Shown one piece after another: positions 53,630 through 64,000 of a stretch of 64,000 nt of DNA. The position numbers and the translations under genes are program-made. Location: positions 8,307,001-8,371,000 of the forward strand of contig OY821771.1 of assembly GCA_963682175.1 (NCBI GenBank). Direction: 5' to 3'. The number at the start of each line of letters is the position of its first letter. Position 1 is the stretch's first letter. This stretch comes from Triglochin maritima. Taxonomy: Eukaryota > Streptophyta > Magnoliopsida > Alismatales > Juncaginaceae. The notes under the pieces were generated by a model, which was not told the DNA's origin, did not search any database, and saw only the letters and a list, made by a program, of their open reading frames with translations.

Positions 53630-54659
53630 GATGCATGATATGCTACTAATCCTTAACTCTAACAACAATCTCACAGGAAGCATACCACCTTGGATCGGTA
53701 ACATTTCAACTCTTGGATACCTTTTCCTTTCAAACAGTAACATGGAGAGAACAATTCCAAGTGAGCTTAGTTTCGACAACAAGCTCGAAGTTGTCGATTT
53801 CATGTTTAATAAATTTACTGGTAAAATCACACCTACTCTTTATAACTATTAAATTTTTTTTTGGTGTTGGCGGCAATCAACTCATTGGTGTTTTGCCATC
53901 TAACTTTGGCCTTTTCCTTCCATGCCTTGACAACCACTTTGAAGGCCTCGTGCCCTTATCACTGGCCAATGCCCCCGGACATGAATCTATTGGCCTTAGT
54001 GATAACAAGTTTAGTGGATTATTGTAGGATTTCTAGTTTAATTGCACATATATATTTTCGGAATTTTTATGCACAATAAGGATCAATTACAATTTTTCTA
54101 TGATTTGTTTCATGCATGCATCGATTTGTTTCAATAACTAGTCTCAAAACTTTATTAAAACAAACATGAGCTCCAAATTTCATACCTAGAAGTTCTCTAA
54201 AACTTCTTGATGATCCGAAGACGTTGAGGATGCTTGTCGCTGCGCCGGATGCCTCCGAGTATTCACCAAACTCTAAACAAGACCGGAGAGAGAAGAGCTA
54301 GCCTCTCAATCTCCAATAGGGTTTAGAATCTAACTACTAACCCCTCTTTAGTTCCCTTGAGAAAAAGATCTCTGAAAACTGAAACTAAACTCAAGAACTA
54401 AGGTGAAATTCGTGGAGAATTACGGAGAGAGATGTTTGCACAAGAATATAATGAATTAATTAATAAGGTAATGAGATAAACTTGTATTTATAAGTTCTCT
54501 CCAAATTACATATTCATGTGCAACCTCTTGCCCATGATTTCATGCAAACTTCCATCTAACCATCCATTATTTGCTAACAAATAATCTCAGCCACGAATTA
54601 AATCAGTTATGGACCAATTTCATGCATGATCTAATTAATTCTTAAATTAATTCTGCAGT

Positions 54660-54905
54660 AACCGTCTGGATCGGTCGACCGTTTGGAGGTTCGGTCGACC
54701 GTTTAGACCAAGTTTCGGTCGACCGTTCATAAACTCGGTCGACCGTTCGTAACAAAAATATTTCATCGCAATGTTCGGTCGACCGACCGATATACTTCGG
54801 TTGACCGAAAACGAACAGTAGAAATTCCCGTTACGATCGAGACACATTCGGTCGACCGTGCAACATTTCGGTCGACCGTTTACAGTTTAGCGGTCAACCG
54901 TTTTT
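54660..54905. repeat. CGGTCGACCG palindrome cluster (Copia LTR E2)
   Basis: About nine full or near copies, upstream of the minus-strand TATA box near 54488. Nearly identical clusters at 59382-59635 (E5) and a variant at 58478-58700 (E4). Confidence 0.9.
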
Positions 54906-55837
54906 GCACAATACTGCAGCTAGTCAAATTTCGGTTGAACCCCTACAAAATTTGACATTTCGGGATTAGTAGTAAGTTCACAACTTATGTAATATATTAT
55001 CCTATGTAATGATAAATCATTACACCCCATAATATTTACATCACATATGAATTTAATTTAGATTCTAATTATGTTATTAATCACAACATAATTTTGATTT
55101 TACTTTTTCACCACTTGTGTCATATTTCCTACATGAAACCCGACACACCTTATGAACTCAAAATCCCCATTTCTTGTTTCCCAGTTTTGTGGTGTGACCT
55201 ATAGGAGGATCTAAACTAAGTTGACAGTGATATTAAGAGCTTAATATCACAAGCTATAAGCAGTATCTAGCTACACATTATAGCTCCCAATTCGTTAGAT
55301 GTCTTAATTCAACTCGAACCAAAACCCGATCCATTTAGTGATGAAGTGCACCACTTGTGTCCGTCCCTTGACTCATGATATTAAGAATACACACAGAGTA
55401 GTATTGTGTCATCTTTGTATTAGTATTCATTTTTTGATCTCTTTAAGCTAGTTATAAATATGTGACTTAACTCAAATCACATTGTGCACATTATAACTTT
55501 GCTTTATCAAGGGGCCCACTAATATCATTACTCAATTAAGAGGGGCAATGATAATCTTTTGACTAACTATCTTCTCCAACAAAAGTCATACTTAACCAAC
55601 AAATGTCTTTACACTACATTTATCGATAGCTCAAAACACTAGTCTAATCAAGCATTTCTTAAGTGATCGGATATAAGTCTCATATCAAAGGACCAAGGAC
55701 ACAGTAAAATATTAATGACACAGAAAACAAATTTCTATAATATTTCACTTATTAGGTACATTCGGTATACAAAAGTAATATTTTCCTCTTTTGCGTACCC
55801 GTGTTGTCACTCAGTTGTAGAGCTACAATGATCTATG

Positions 55838-58800
55838 TGTAGGATTTCATGTTTAATTATGCACGTATATTTTTCGAATTTTTATGCAAAATAAGGATCA
55901 ATTTACAATTTTCTATGATTTATTTCATGCATGCATCGATTTGTTTCAATATCTAGTTTCAAAACTTTATTAAAACAAATATGGGCTCCGAAATTCATAC
56001 CTAGAAGTTCTCTAAAACTTCTTGAAGATTCGGAGACGTTGGGGATGCTTCTCGCTGCACCGGATGCCTCCGAGTATTCACCAAACTCTAAACAAGATCG
56101 GAGAGAGGGAAGCTAGTCTCTCGATCTTCGATAGGGTTTAGAATCCAATTACTAACCCCTCTTTAATTCCCTTGAGAAGATGATCTCTTAAGAACTAAAA
56201 CTAAACTTAAGAATTAAGGGAATTTCGTGGAGAATTATGGAGAGAGTTTTAGTTGCCAACTAATGAAGTTTGAGCCATCATTTGCTAAAGGGTGTTTTTC
56301 TATCATGGATCGTACGATAGGTTGGATGTTCGACATTTTTCTACAAAATAAATCATACAGGTTTTAATGCTAATTTTATGTTTTAATACACATGCATACA
56401 TATATCGAATATAAATGTAAATGTTGCAAATAAAATTTTGCCCATAAATGCAACAATCCAAGATCCCATCAATTGTAATATAGACTAGCTAAGGGTTATC
56501 GAATACATTACAATATCAAGGTAAGAAAACATTTTCTAATCACAACCTTTTTGAATTCTAGCAACATTAGCATCTTCAAACTCTTGTGACTCTTGTCGTT
56601 TTAATTATGAGGGAATACGACCTATCCTCGTAAGAAAAACCTTTTTCCCAAAACCGAGTGAGGGCTCTAGGTAATGTTAAGAAAACTTATTTTCATTTGA
56701 TACGAGATACGTTTATCCATTGTATTCACAACTAAACATACTTGGGGTTCACTAGGGTGAAACACATCTCATATATTTAATTGTGGCACAACAACAGACA
56801 ACCTTTATATCTCCCACTATTCCCAAAGATGGAGGGAGCTATCTCCCGCTAAGGGCGAGCAGAGTATCCCTCGATCAATTGCTGCTAGTGGATGAAATAA
56901 GAAGGAAAACTATTCTTAATTTTTGTTGGACAATTTAACATGTGATTCAGAATTTTAGGTTATCATGCATATTATTAATCATACACATCCTAACATTCAA
57001 CACATTCATCACATGCATAGCAAGATAAAAACAGAAATTAAACATTCACACAATCCACATCGTGTGAGTTTATATGTTCCCTTCGATCCTCGATCCTCGA
57101 TCCCTGATCTTCGATCCTCGATCGATGCGCTACACTGGCGACTTCCTCTTGCACCGGACATGTAGATTTTACAGAAAATAAACATGCTCCTCACATTCGA
57201 TAAAAACCGACTAGTGCAAGTCCTATGTAAAAACCTCTCATATGCATATGCTATTATCTAAAAGATGGAAATAGAGAATTTGGCTTTTACATACATAAGC
57301 TTTTGTATTATAACAATTATAAACATTCATAGCCGCTGATTTGGAACATATAAACTCACAATTCCTGCAAAAACAACTCGAGCATCCATGCACGCAATAT
57401 CGCTATAAACTATCCAACCTAGTTTATCAAGCATCTAGAATCCCAAACAATTCTTTGAAAAATATTTTGAAATCCATTAAAAACGTTTTTCATGCATCCA
57501 TAGTTCAAAAATTAATTATGAACCGCTATCCATCCAATTTCCAATGGAAAGATGAATCGCAGTTTTTCGGTTTTGTTGATTCTCTTACAAAATAATCGTT
57601 TATACTTAAAACAAAATTATTGCAAGTTAGACAAATGTCTAAATCTTAACTCTAATAATTACATGGCATGTTTTAAACACTTAAAACATTCAGAACGAAT
57701 TATTATGAAGAATTACATCAACAAACATCCATAGACCAAAAAACCGGTAATTGAATTGTTTAAATCCTAGATGGTAAACTAAATTCGTTTACAACCTTAA
57801 ATCATGAGAAAATTGAACCCTAAACTCTGATACCACTGTAGGATTTCATGTTTAATTATGCATGTATATGTTTTGAATTTTTATGCACAATAAGGATCAA
57901 TTTACAATTTTCTATGATTTATTTCATGCATGCATCGATTTGTTTCAATATCTAGTTTCAAAACTTTATTAAAACAAATATGGGCTCCGAAATTCATACC
58001 TAGAAGTTCTCTAAAACTTCTTGAAGATTCGGAGACGTTGGGGATGCTTCTCTTAACGCCGGATGCCTCCGAGTATTCACCAAACTCTAAACAAGATCGG
58101 AGAGAGGGAAGCTAGTCTCTCAATCTCCGATAGGGTTTAGAATCCAATTACTAACCCCTCTTTAATTCCCTTGAGAAGATCTCTTAAGAACTAAAACTAA
58201 ACTTAAAAATTAAGGGAATTTCGTGGAGAATTATGGAGAGAGTTTTTGCATGAGAAAAACAATGAATTAATTAATGAGGTAATGAGATAAACTTGTATTT
58301 ATAAGTTCTCTCCAAATTACCTATTCATGTGCAACCTCTTGCCCATTATTTCATGCAAAATTCCATCTAACCATCCATTATTTAATAATAAATAATATTA
58401 ACCACGAATTAAATCAATTATGGACCAATTCCATGCATGATCTAATTAATTCTTAAATTAATTCTGCATTAACCGTCTGGACCGGTCGACCGTTTGGAGG
58501 TTTGGTCGACCGCTCGAACCTGGTTTCGGTTGACCGTTCAATAACTCGGTCGACCGTTCGTAACAGGAATTATTCCATCGCTATGTTCGGTCGACCGACC
58601 GATTACATTCGGTCGACCGTTCGAACAGATGAAAATTCTCTGTTACCGGTCGAGACATGTCCGGTCGACCGTGTACTGCTAACCGGTCGACCGTTTGAGA
58701 ACTGTTCTGCAGACTTTTCAAATTTAGGTTTAACCCCTACAAAATTTGACATTTCGGGATTAGTAGTAAATTCACAATTTATGTAACATATTATCCTATT

Positions 58801-59380
58801 TAATGATTAATCATTACACCCCATAATATTTACATCACATATGAATTTAATTTTGATTCTAATTATGTTATTAATCACAACATAATTTTGATTTTGCTTG
58901 TTCACCCCATGTGTCATATTTTCTACATGAAACCCGACACATCTTATGAACTCAAAATCCCCATTTCTTGTTTCTCAGTTTTGTGGTGTGACCTATAGGA
59001 GGATCTAAACTAAGTTGACAGTGATATTAAGAGCTTAATATCACAAGCTATAAGCGGTATCTAGCTACACATTATAGCTCCCAATTAGTCAGATGTCTTA
59101 ATTCCACTCGAACCAAAACCCGATCCATTTAGTGATGGAGTGCACCACTTGTGTCCGTCCCTTGCCTCATGATATTAAGAATACACACAAAGTAGTATTG
59201 TGTCATCTTTGTCTTAGTATTCATTTCTTGATCTCTTTAAGCTAGTTATAAATATGTGACTTAACTCAAATCACATTGTGCACATTATAACTTTGCTTTA
59301 TCAAGGGCCCACTAATATCATTACTCTACTAAGAGGGGCAATGATAGTCTTTCGACAAACTATCTTCTCCAACAAAAGTC
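55838..59380 (-). mobile_element. Non-coding Copia-related element with LTR ends E3 and E4
   Basis: E3 (55838-56245, truncated) and E4 (57837-59380) begin almost identically. Next to E4 is a primer-binding site, minus TGGTATCAGAG at 57835-57825, one base from the LTR. The interior (56246-57824, 1.6 kb) has no retroviral domain. It is a deletion derivative or a non-autonomous element. Confidence 0.75.
57825..57835 (-). promoter_or_regulatory. Primer-binding site of the E3-E4 element
   Basis: Minus TGGTATCAGAG, initiator tRNA-Met type, one base after the LTR end ATCCTACA. Confidence 0.82.
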
Positions 59381-60799
59381 CTTCGACCGTTTGGAGGTTC
59401 GGTCGACCGTTTAGACCAAGTTTCGGTCGACCGTTCATAAACTCGGTCGACCGTTCGTAACAAAAATATTTCATCGCAATGTTCGGTCGACCGACCGATA
59501 TACTTCGGTTGACCGAAAACGAACAGTAGAAATTCCCGTTACGATCGAGACACATTCGGTCGACCGTGCAACATTTCGGTCGACCGTGCAACATTCGGTC
59601 GACCGTTTACGGTTTAGCGGTCGACCGTTTTTGCACAATACTGCAGACTAGTCAAATTTCGGTTTAACCCCTACAAAATTTGACATTTCGGGATTAGTAG
59701 TAAGTTCACAACTTATGTAACATATTATCCTATGTAATGATAAATCATTACACCCCATAATATTTACATCACATATGAATTTAATTTAGATTCTAATTAT
59801 GTTATTAATCACAACATAATTTTGATTTTGCTTGTTCACCACATGTGTCATATTTTCTACATGAAACCCGACACACCTTATGAACTCAAAATCCTCATTT
59901 CTTGTTTCCCAGTTTTGTGGTGTGACCTATGGGAGGATCTAAACTAAGTTGACAGTGATATTAAGAGCTTAATATCACAAGCTATAAGCGGTATATAGCT
60001 ACACATTATAGCTCCCAATTAGTTAGATGTCTTAATTCCACTCGAACCAAAACCCGATCCATTTAGTGATGGAGTGCACCACTTGTGTCCGTCCCTTGCC
60101 TCATGATATTAAGAATACACACAGAGTAGTATTGTGTAATCTTTGTATTATTATTCATTTCTTGATCTATTTAATCTAGTTATAAATATGTGACTTAACT
60201 CAAATCACATTGTGCACATTATAACTTTGCTTTATCAAGGGACCCACTAATATCATTACTCAATTAAGAGGGGCAATGATAATCTTTTGACTAACTATCT
60301 TCTCCAACAAAAGTCATACTTAACCAACCAATTCCTTTACACTACACTTATCGATAGCTCAAGACACTAGTCTAATCAAGCATTTCTTAAGTGATCGGAT
60401 ATAAGTCTCATATTAAAGGACCAAGGACACAGTAAAATATTAATGACACAGAAAACACATTTCTATAATATTTCACTTATTAGGTCCGTTCGGTATACAA
60501 AAGTAATATTTTCCTCTTTTGCGTACCCGTGTTGTCTCTCTTTTGTAGAGCTACAATGATCTATGACCAACACGACAATCTTAACTCGGTAATTAATATC
60601 TCATGTTAATTACCATTATTGCGAATATCTTTTGTTTTATGTAAACCAATATCTTTTAGAGCTCTACGGTTAATGACCAAGAGTCTCTTCCTTAACACTT
60701 CTAAAAGACGAATAACATAAACAAGGAACAAAATGATTTCTCATTCAATTCATAATAATTGACATTTAAAAGTAAAACTTTTAGAATACATTCCCTTTA
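59381..60799 (-). repeat. Copia LTR tail E5, joined out of register to E4
   Basis: At about 59380 the E4 LTR, which has reached the part equivalent to 55590, jumps back to the part equivalent to 54672 of E2 and continues to the LTR end. E5 is nearly identical to E2 and differs more from E4. Confidence 0.8.
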
Positions 60800-61057
60800 T
60801 TTATTTCCTCCAAACTTTGGTCAATTACCCTACCTAACAAAGTATACTTGGGGGCAATAAATTTGTAGCAAGAGATGTCGATTGGGATTTCATGACTTCC
60901 TTGACCAATTGCATCTACTTGGAAGAGCTTTACTTATCCAACAACAACTTTAGTGGTTTGTTGCCTGCCTTTATATGAAATCTCTCCACATCCTTAAAAT
61001 GGTTGAGGTATAGAAGCAACCAAATGGTTGCCTGCTTGTATATATATGTATGTATGT

Positions 61058-63690
61058 ATTTTTTTGAAATAATCGCTGAATAAAACAAAATTGGAAGAAT
61101 ATACACCAACAAAACATAATTGGCAAGTTATACATCTTAAAAACGACATATCTAATGCCGTTATCATTAACTACAAATGACACTTCAGATGTCGTTTTTA
61201 CTCCATAATGAAAACAACATCATCGATGCCACAATGATGTCGTTTTCAATAAAGTCAAAAAATGGCACTCTGACCACATTTTTTTCTCAACTTCTTCCAA
61301 AAACCGTTCCCCCTCCCGTCTCTCCGACGATTTTCGAGCTCCCGGTGCTAGTTCCACGTGTTTCATTCGTTCTTATTTTTTTGTTAAGGTTTTGCTTGAT
61401 TAGTTTGTATTTGTGTGGATTGGATTGGTTTGGATTTGTGTGGATTGATTGGTGTTTGGTTGATTGCTTTAGATTGTTTTGGTTTGAAATTTGGTTAATT
61501 GTGAATAATGTATTTAATGTAGTTTGAGATTTATTATACAAAATATATAAGTAAGAAATATAGAATTTTTTTGGTATGAAATTGGTTTGGATTGCTTTAT
61601 TTAATCCCAAGACTAACACATGTTTTTGGTTAATTCTCTTTCAACAGTTGCAAAAATGTCTACTTCACACGATTCTCACGATCGTGTAGACCCTTCAGTC
61701 CTAGTACTACAGAAATATCATAGATCATCTTCGATTCTCGAAAATGTAAGTGTTTTGATTATCAAATTAAAAAAAATGTGTATTAGTTTATATTAGACCT
61801 TAAGTGATTAATTATCTTTTTCAGGAGCAATTGACGGATATTAAGTGTATCGAGCACGTCATTCAGTTCACACGTGGAATGTAGAAGATGGTAGTGTGTG
61901 AGATTTTTTAGAGATTGGGGAGCTGCATCATTAGTTGTTCTTTACAACTATTTGGATTAGGTCTATCTGAAAATAGGAAACAAGTAGTTGGTTTCCTTAC
62001 ATTGTTACAGATTTGGTGTTGAGAACATCTTCATGTCGGACGATCATCTAGAAGTCTCGGTGTGCAACTTTCATTGTGTCCTTTAGGTTCACGAAGGCGG
62101 ACTCCTAGGTCGTGGGTCAATAATGTGAAAATGACTCAGATTGAATTTTACAAAAATGAGTTGGACGTTTAAGAAGAAAATCAAGTTCATTAGACTCCTT
62201 GCAAAGAAGTAGATATGATGGTGTTACCTACTGATTGTAGGCAAGGACATGAAGTCTGGATGAGTAGAACATGGATAGTTTGTTTCACAGTTGCCGCTAT
62301 GCACGTGTCGGACAGGGTGATGCGTCGTCAGTTTGGAATGTGACAATATATTCCAGAATTAATGGAGATCTGCAAGATGAAGAAGGCTCAGGGGAAGCCT
62401 AGATTAAACTGGTTGCAAGACCAGCAGTTATACATTCAAGCATGGTCACATCGGCGAGTGTTTGTGCAGATGGAGGCATTTTCACTACTAGAAGATGCAA
62501 CTAGTTGTAGACGTATTTATATGGAGTGGTACTGACAGATTACTGTGTGATGACTGACAAGAAGAGTTGAAGATGCAGAACTACCAAATTATAGGTCTGC
62601 AGCTGCTAGGGATCATTTTGGTAAGAAATTTAGTTTTTATGCTTTTACTTAAGGTTTTCATTTGTATATCCTGCTCGTAATTGTCGTATTTTTTTGCAAC
62701 TTCATGGCTTACACTGGTTACATGAAGATATTAACCACCTTGAAGGGATGCATTCTGCACACAACCCCACACGGTCAATAATGTCAAAATTGAAGAAAAA
62801 GATGAAGGAAATGATGACGTGCTTCAAGAGTGTAGATCCGTTGTTGAAGTTGTCAGAAGGTGTAAGCTCTGAACTAGATCGTCAAAATTTTGAGGAAAAT
62901 CTCCGAGAAATAGGAGTGTCACTTGATGAAGACGATAATTTCATTTTCACGGGGGTGTTTGCTTCTGATAGAAGAATTCTGACTCAAGAATTGCACGGTA
63001 CCAAGTTCTTTTAAGGTGAAGGTTCATCATTTCACGTTGGTGAAGGTTCATCACTTCAAGCTCCTAAAGTCGAAAGAGGTGATGACAGTGGGGTTGTTGA
63101 ACATGATGCCGGTGGGATAACTCAGGTTTACTGTCGTCGGCCTTCGAAGGTCCCGCGACGAGGTGAGCGGACCAAAATTCTCACTAAAGTATTTTCTCCA
63201 CCTTAGTTGTAATTAAATTGTGGTTTAATGCATTCCGACTATGGTTTGATTGTGTGTTAAGAACAATTTCGTGTTAAAACGTGGACTGATTTAATGTTTC
63301 ATTGTGTGTTACGATTGTATGCTTCTTGTATGAGATTGGAAACATGGTTTGATTGTATGCTTGTTGTATGAGATTGGAATCATTTTCCCCCACACGTGTA
63401 CAAGAGAATGTATGCAAAAACAGAACCCATGGAAGTCTGTCATTTGCTAAAATGGCACCAGCAGTGTCATTTTTAGCTGAATAAAAAGGGCACTGGTGAT
63501 GTCGTTGTTGCCTCTCTTGAAAATGGCATTAATGATGACGTTTTCATTATGAGAGTAAAAACGACATTTGCAGTGTTATTTAGTTAATGAAAACGACATC
63601 ACATGTGTAGTTTTTAAGATGTATAGTTTGTTAACTAAGTTTTTCATGTCCGTATTTTTCTATTTTTTGTGATTATTTCAAAAAAAATCA
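61058..63690 (+). mobile_element. Decayed Mutator-like element MULE2
   Basis: Inverted ends share TTTTTTTGAAATAATC and TATACATCTTAAAAAC. Degraded hairpin units lie at 61140-61260 (GACATATCTAATGCCG) and 63440-63620. The interior is a PMD gene relic. A target duplication was not clear. Confidence 0.72.
61655..63205 (+). pseudogene. Plant mobile domain gene relic of MULE2
   Basis: Exon 1 at 61656-61745 (MSTSHDSHDRVDPSVLVLQK) and exon 2 start at 61825 (EQLTDIKCIEHV) match the MULE1 PMD gene. The middle (61870-62380) is riddled with stops. The C-terminal part remains: LNWLQDQQLYIQAWSHRRVF (near 62405) and, after an intron-like gap, a Lys/Glu-rich tail open at 62694-63014. It ends RRPSKVPRRGERTKI near 63180, likely a basic nuclear-localisation tail. 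No transposase gene accompanies it. Confidence 0.78.
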
Positions 63691-64000
63691 TATATAATAT
63701 TAGAGAAAAATCTACGTATTGGTTTGTTTCAAATTCTAGTTATTAACAATAATAAATTTACGTCAACTTATTATATGAGTAGCGAGTACCTTCTCTTTTA
63801 TTTTTATTTTTTTGTGTTTCAACACCATCCCGCCTTAATCTATATTCTCCGGGGTTTCCTTGCGGCTTGATTAAGAATCTGTCGTCATTGGTGCCACTGA
63901 AAGTAGTTGTTTCATTCTCATGTCACTTATTTTCTTTCATACCACTACAAAACCCTGATATTTATATTTGTATCCGCATATCCATTTTTTCTGAAAATAG
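63691..64000. other. AT-rich end of window
   Basis: Nothing recognised. Confidence 0.5.

Larger units (their letters stand above)
54023..60799 (-). mobile_element. Block of nested and rearranged Copia LTRs
   Basis: Consists of LTR E2 (54023-55837), an element with LTR pieces E3 and E4 (55838 to about 59380) and LTR tail E5 (59381-60799), all the family of E1 at 7441. The outer ends are TGTAGGATTTC (54023) and ATTCCCTTTA (60799); flanks ATTAT and TTTAT fit a 5-bp duplication with one change. No protein-coding part. Confidence 0.8.
53630..61010 (+). pseudogene. LRR receptor-kinase (subfamily XII-like) fragment, split by Copia LTRs
   Basis: 53630-54022 and 60805-61010. The left part shows LRR repeats: NNLTGSIPPWIGNISTLGYL, NKLEVVDFMFNKFTGKI and, after a frameshift at a T/A run near 53853, GNQLIGVLPSNFG, LANAPGHESIGLSDNKFSG. 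The right part continues FPPNFGQLPYLTK, DFMTSLTNCIYLEELYLSNN and FSGLLPAFI. This order matches EFR/Xa21-class receptor kinases, which sense microbial patterns at the plasma membrane. No kinase, signal peptide or N-cap seen; stops and frameshifts throughout. The block 54023-60799 is inserted between SG-L and FPPNFG. Confidence 0.85.

Noticed and set aside
55838..60799. A complete Copia element nested cleanly in E2
   Set aside because: The expected second LTR end and the remainder of E2 after it are not both present; the E4/E5 junction shows recombination instead.

Overview
The window is nuclear DNA of a flowering plant. The evidence is interrupted genes with GT-AG introns, a chloroplast stress-enhanced protein, a PPR-DYW RNA-editing factor, DCN1-like neddylation genes, an LRR-XII receptor-kinase relic, and plant lineages of transposable element (Tekay chromoviruses, Copia, Athila/Tat-like, L1 LINE, Mutator-like elements with plant mobile domain genes, hAT MITEs). 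I cannot name the species from sequence alone.

Layout. 1-20.7 kb is a nest of LTR retrotransposons: a minus-strand Tekay element (T1, 1-4748), a plus-strand Tekay element (T2, 4749-15130) split by Athila/Tat-like and Copia pieces (7.3-13.05 kb), a second plus-strand Tekay element (T3, 15220-19857) with a collapsed interior, and a LINE fragment. 20.7-27.7 kb holds the two C-terminal exons of a SEP1-like gene on the minus strand, degenerate tandem repeats, two hAT MITEs, a Mutator-like element with GC-rich hairpins and a 25-base G run. 27.7-46.8 kb is a tandem array whose unit is a DCN1-like gene (plus strand) followed by the 3' exon of a PPR-DYW gene (minus strand). The left unit is wrecked by an 8.6 kb Tekay element (T4, 27754-36353) and a solo LTR (36590-37330). 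The middle and right units keep two DCN1-like genes whose nine exons join without a stop. The right-hand PPR gene (45624-51924) has a GC-rich first exon, a 4.7 kb intron carrying a 3.2 kb Mutator-like element with a perfect 9-bp target duplication, and one frameshift. 52-64 kb holds a fold-back Mutator derivative, an LRR receptor-kinase pseudogene split by a 6.8 kb block of Copia LTRs, and a decayed mobile-domain Mutator relative.

How it fits together. Host genes with a chance of function are the two DCN1-like genes and perhaps SEP1; the PPR gene looks like a recent pseudogene or carries a one-base error. The rest is transposon sequence in which insertion order can be read from target-site duplications. 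Three signals stand out. (1) Dense clusters of the palindrome CGGTCGACCG occur in the LTRs of two unrelated retrotransposon superfamilies; both LTR types also carry a small hairpin directly followed by a splice-donor-like AGGTATG. (2) The two DCN1-like proteins have an Arg/Gly-rich N-terminus and have lost all three cullin-contacting DAD-patch residues. (3) Mutator-like elements here have terminal inverted repeats built from arrays of short hairpins. Coordinates were read by eye and may be off by a few bases at degenerate boundaries.
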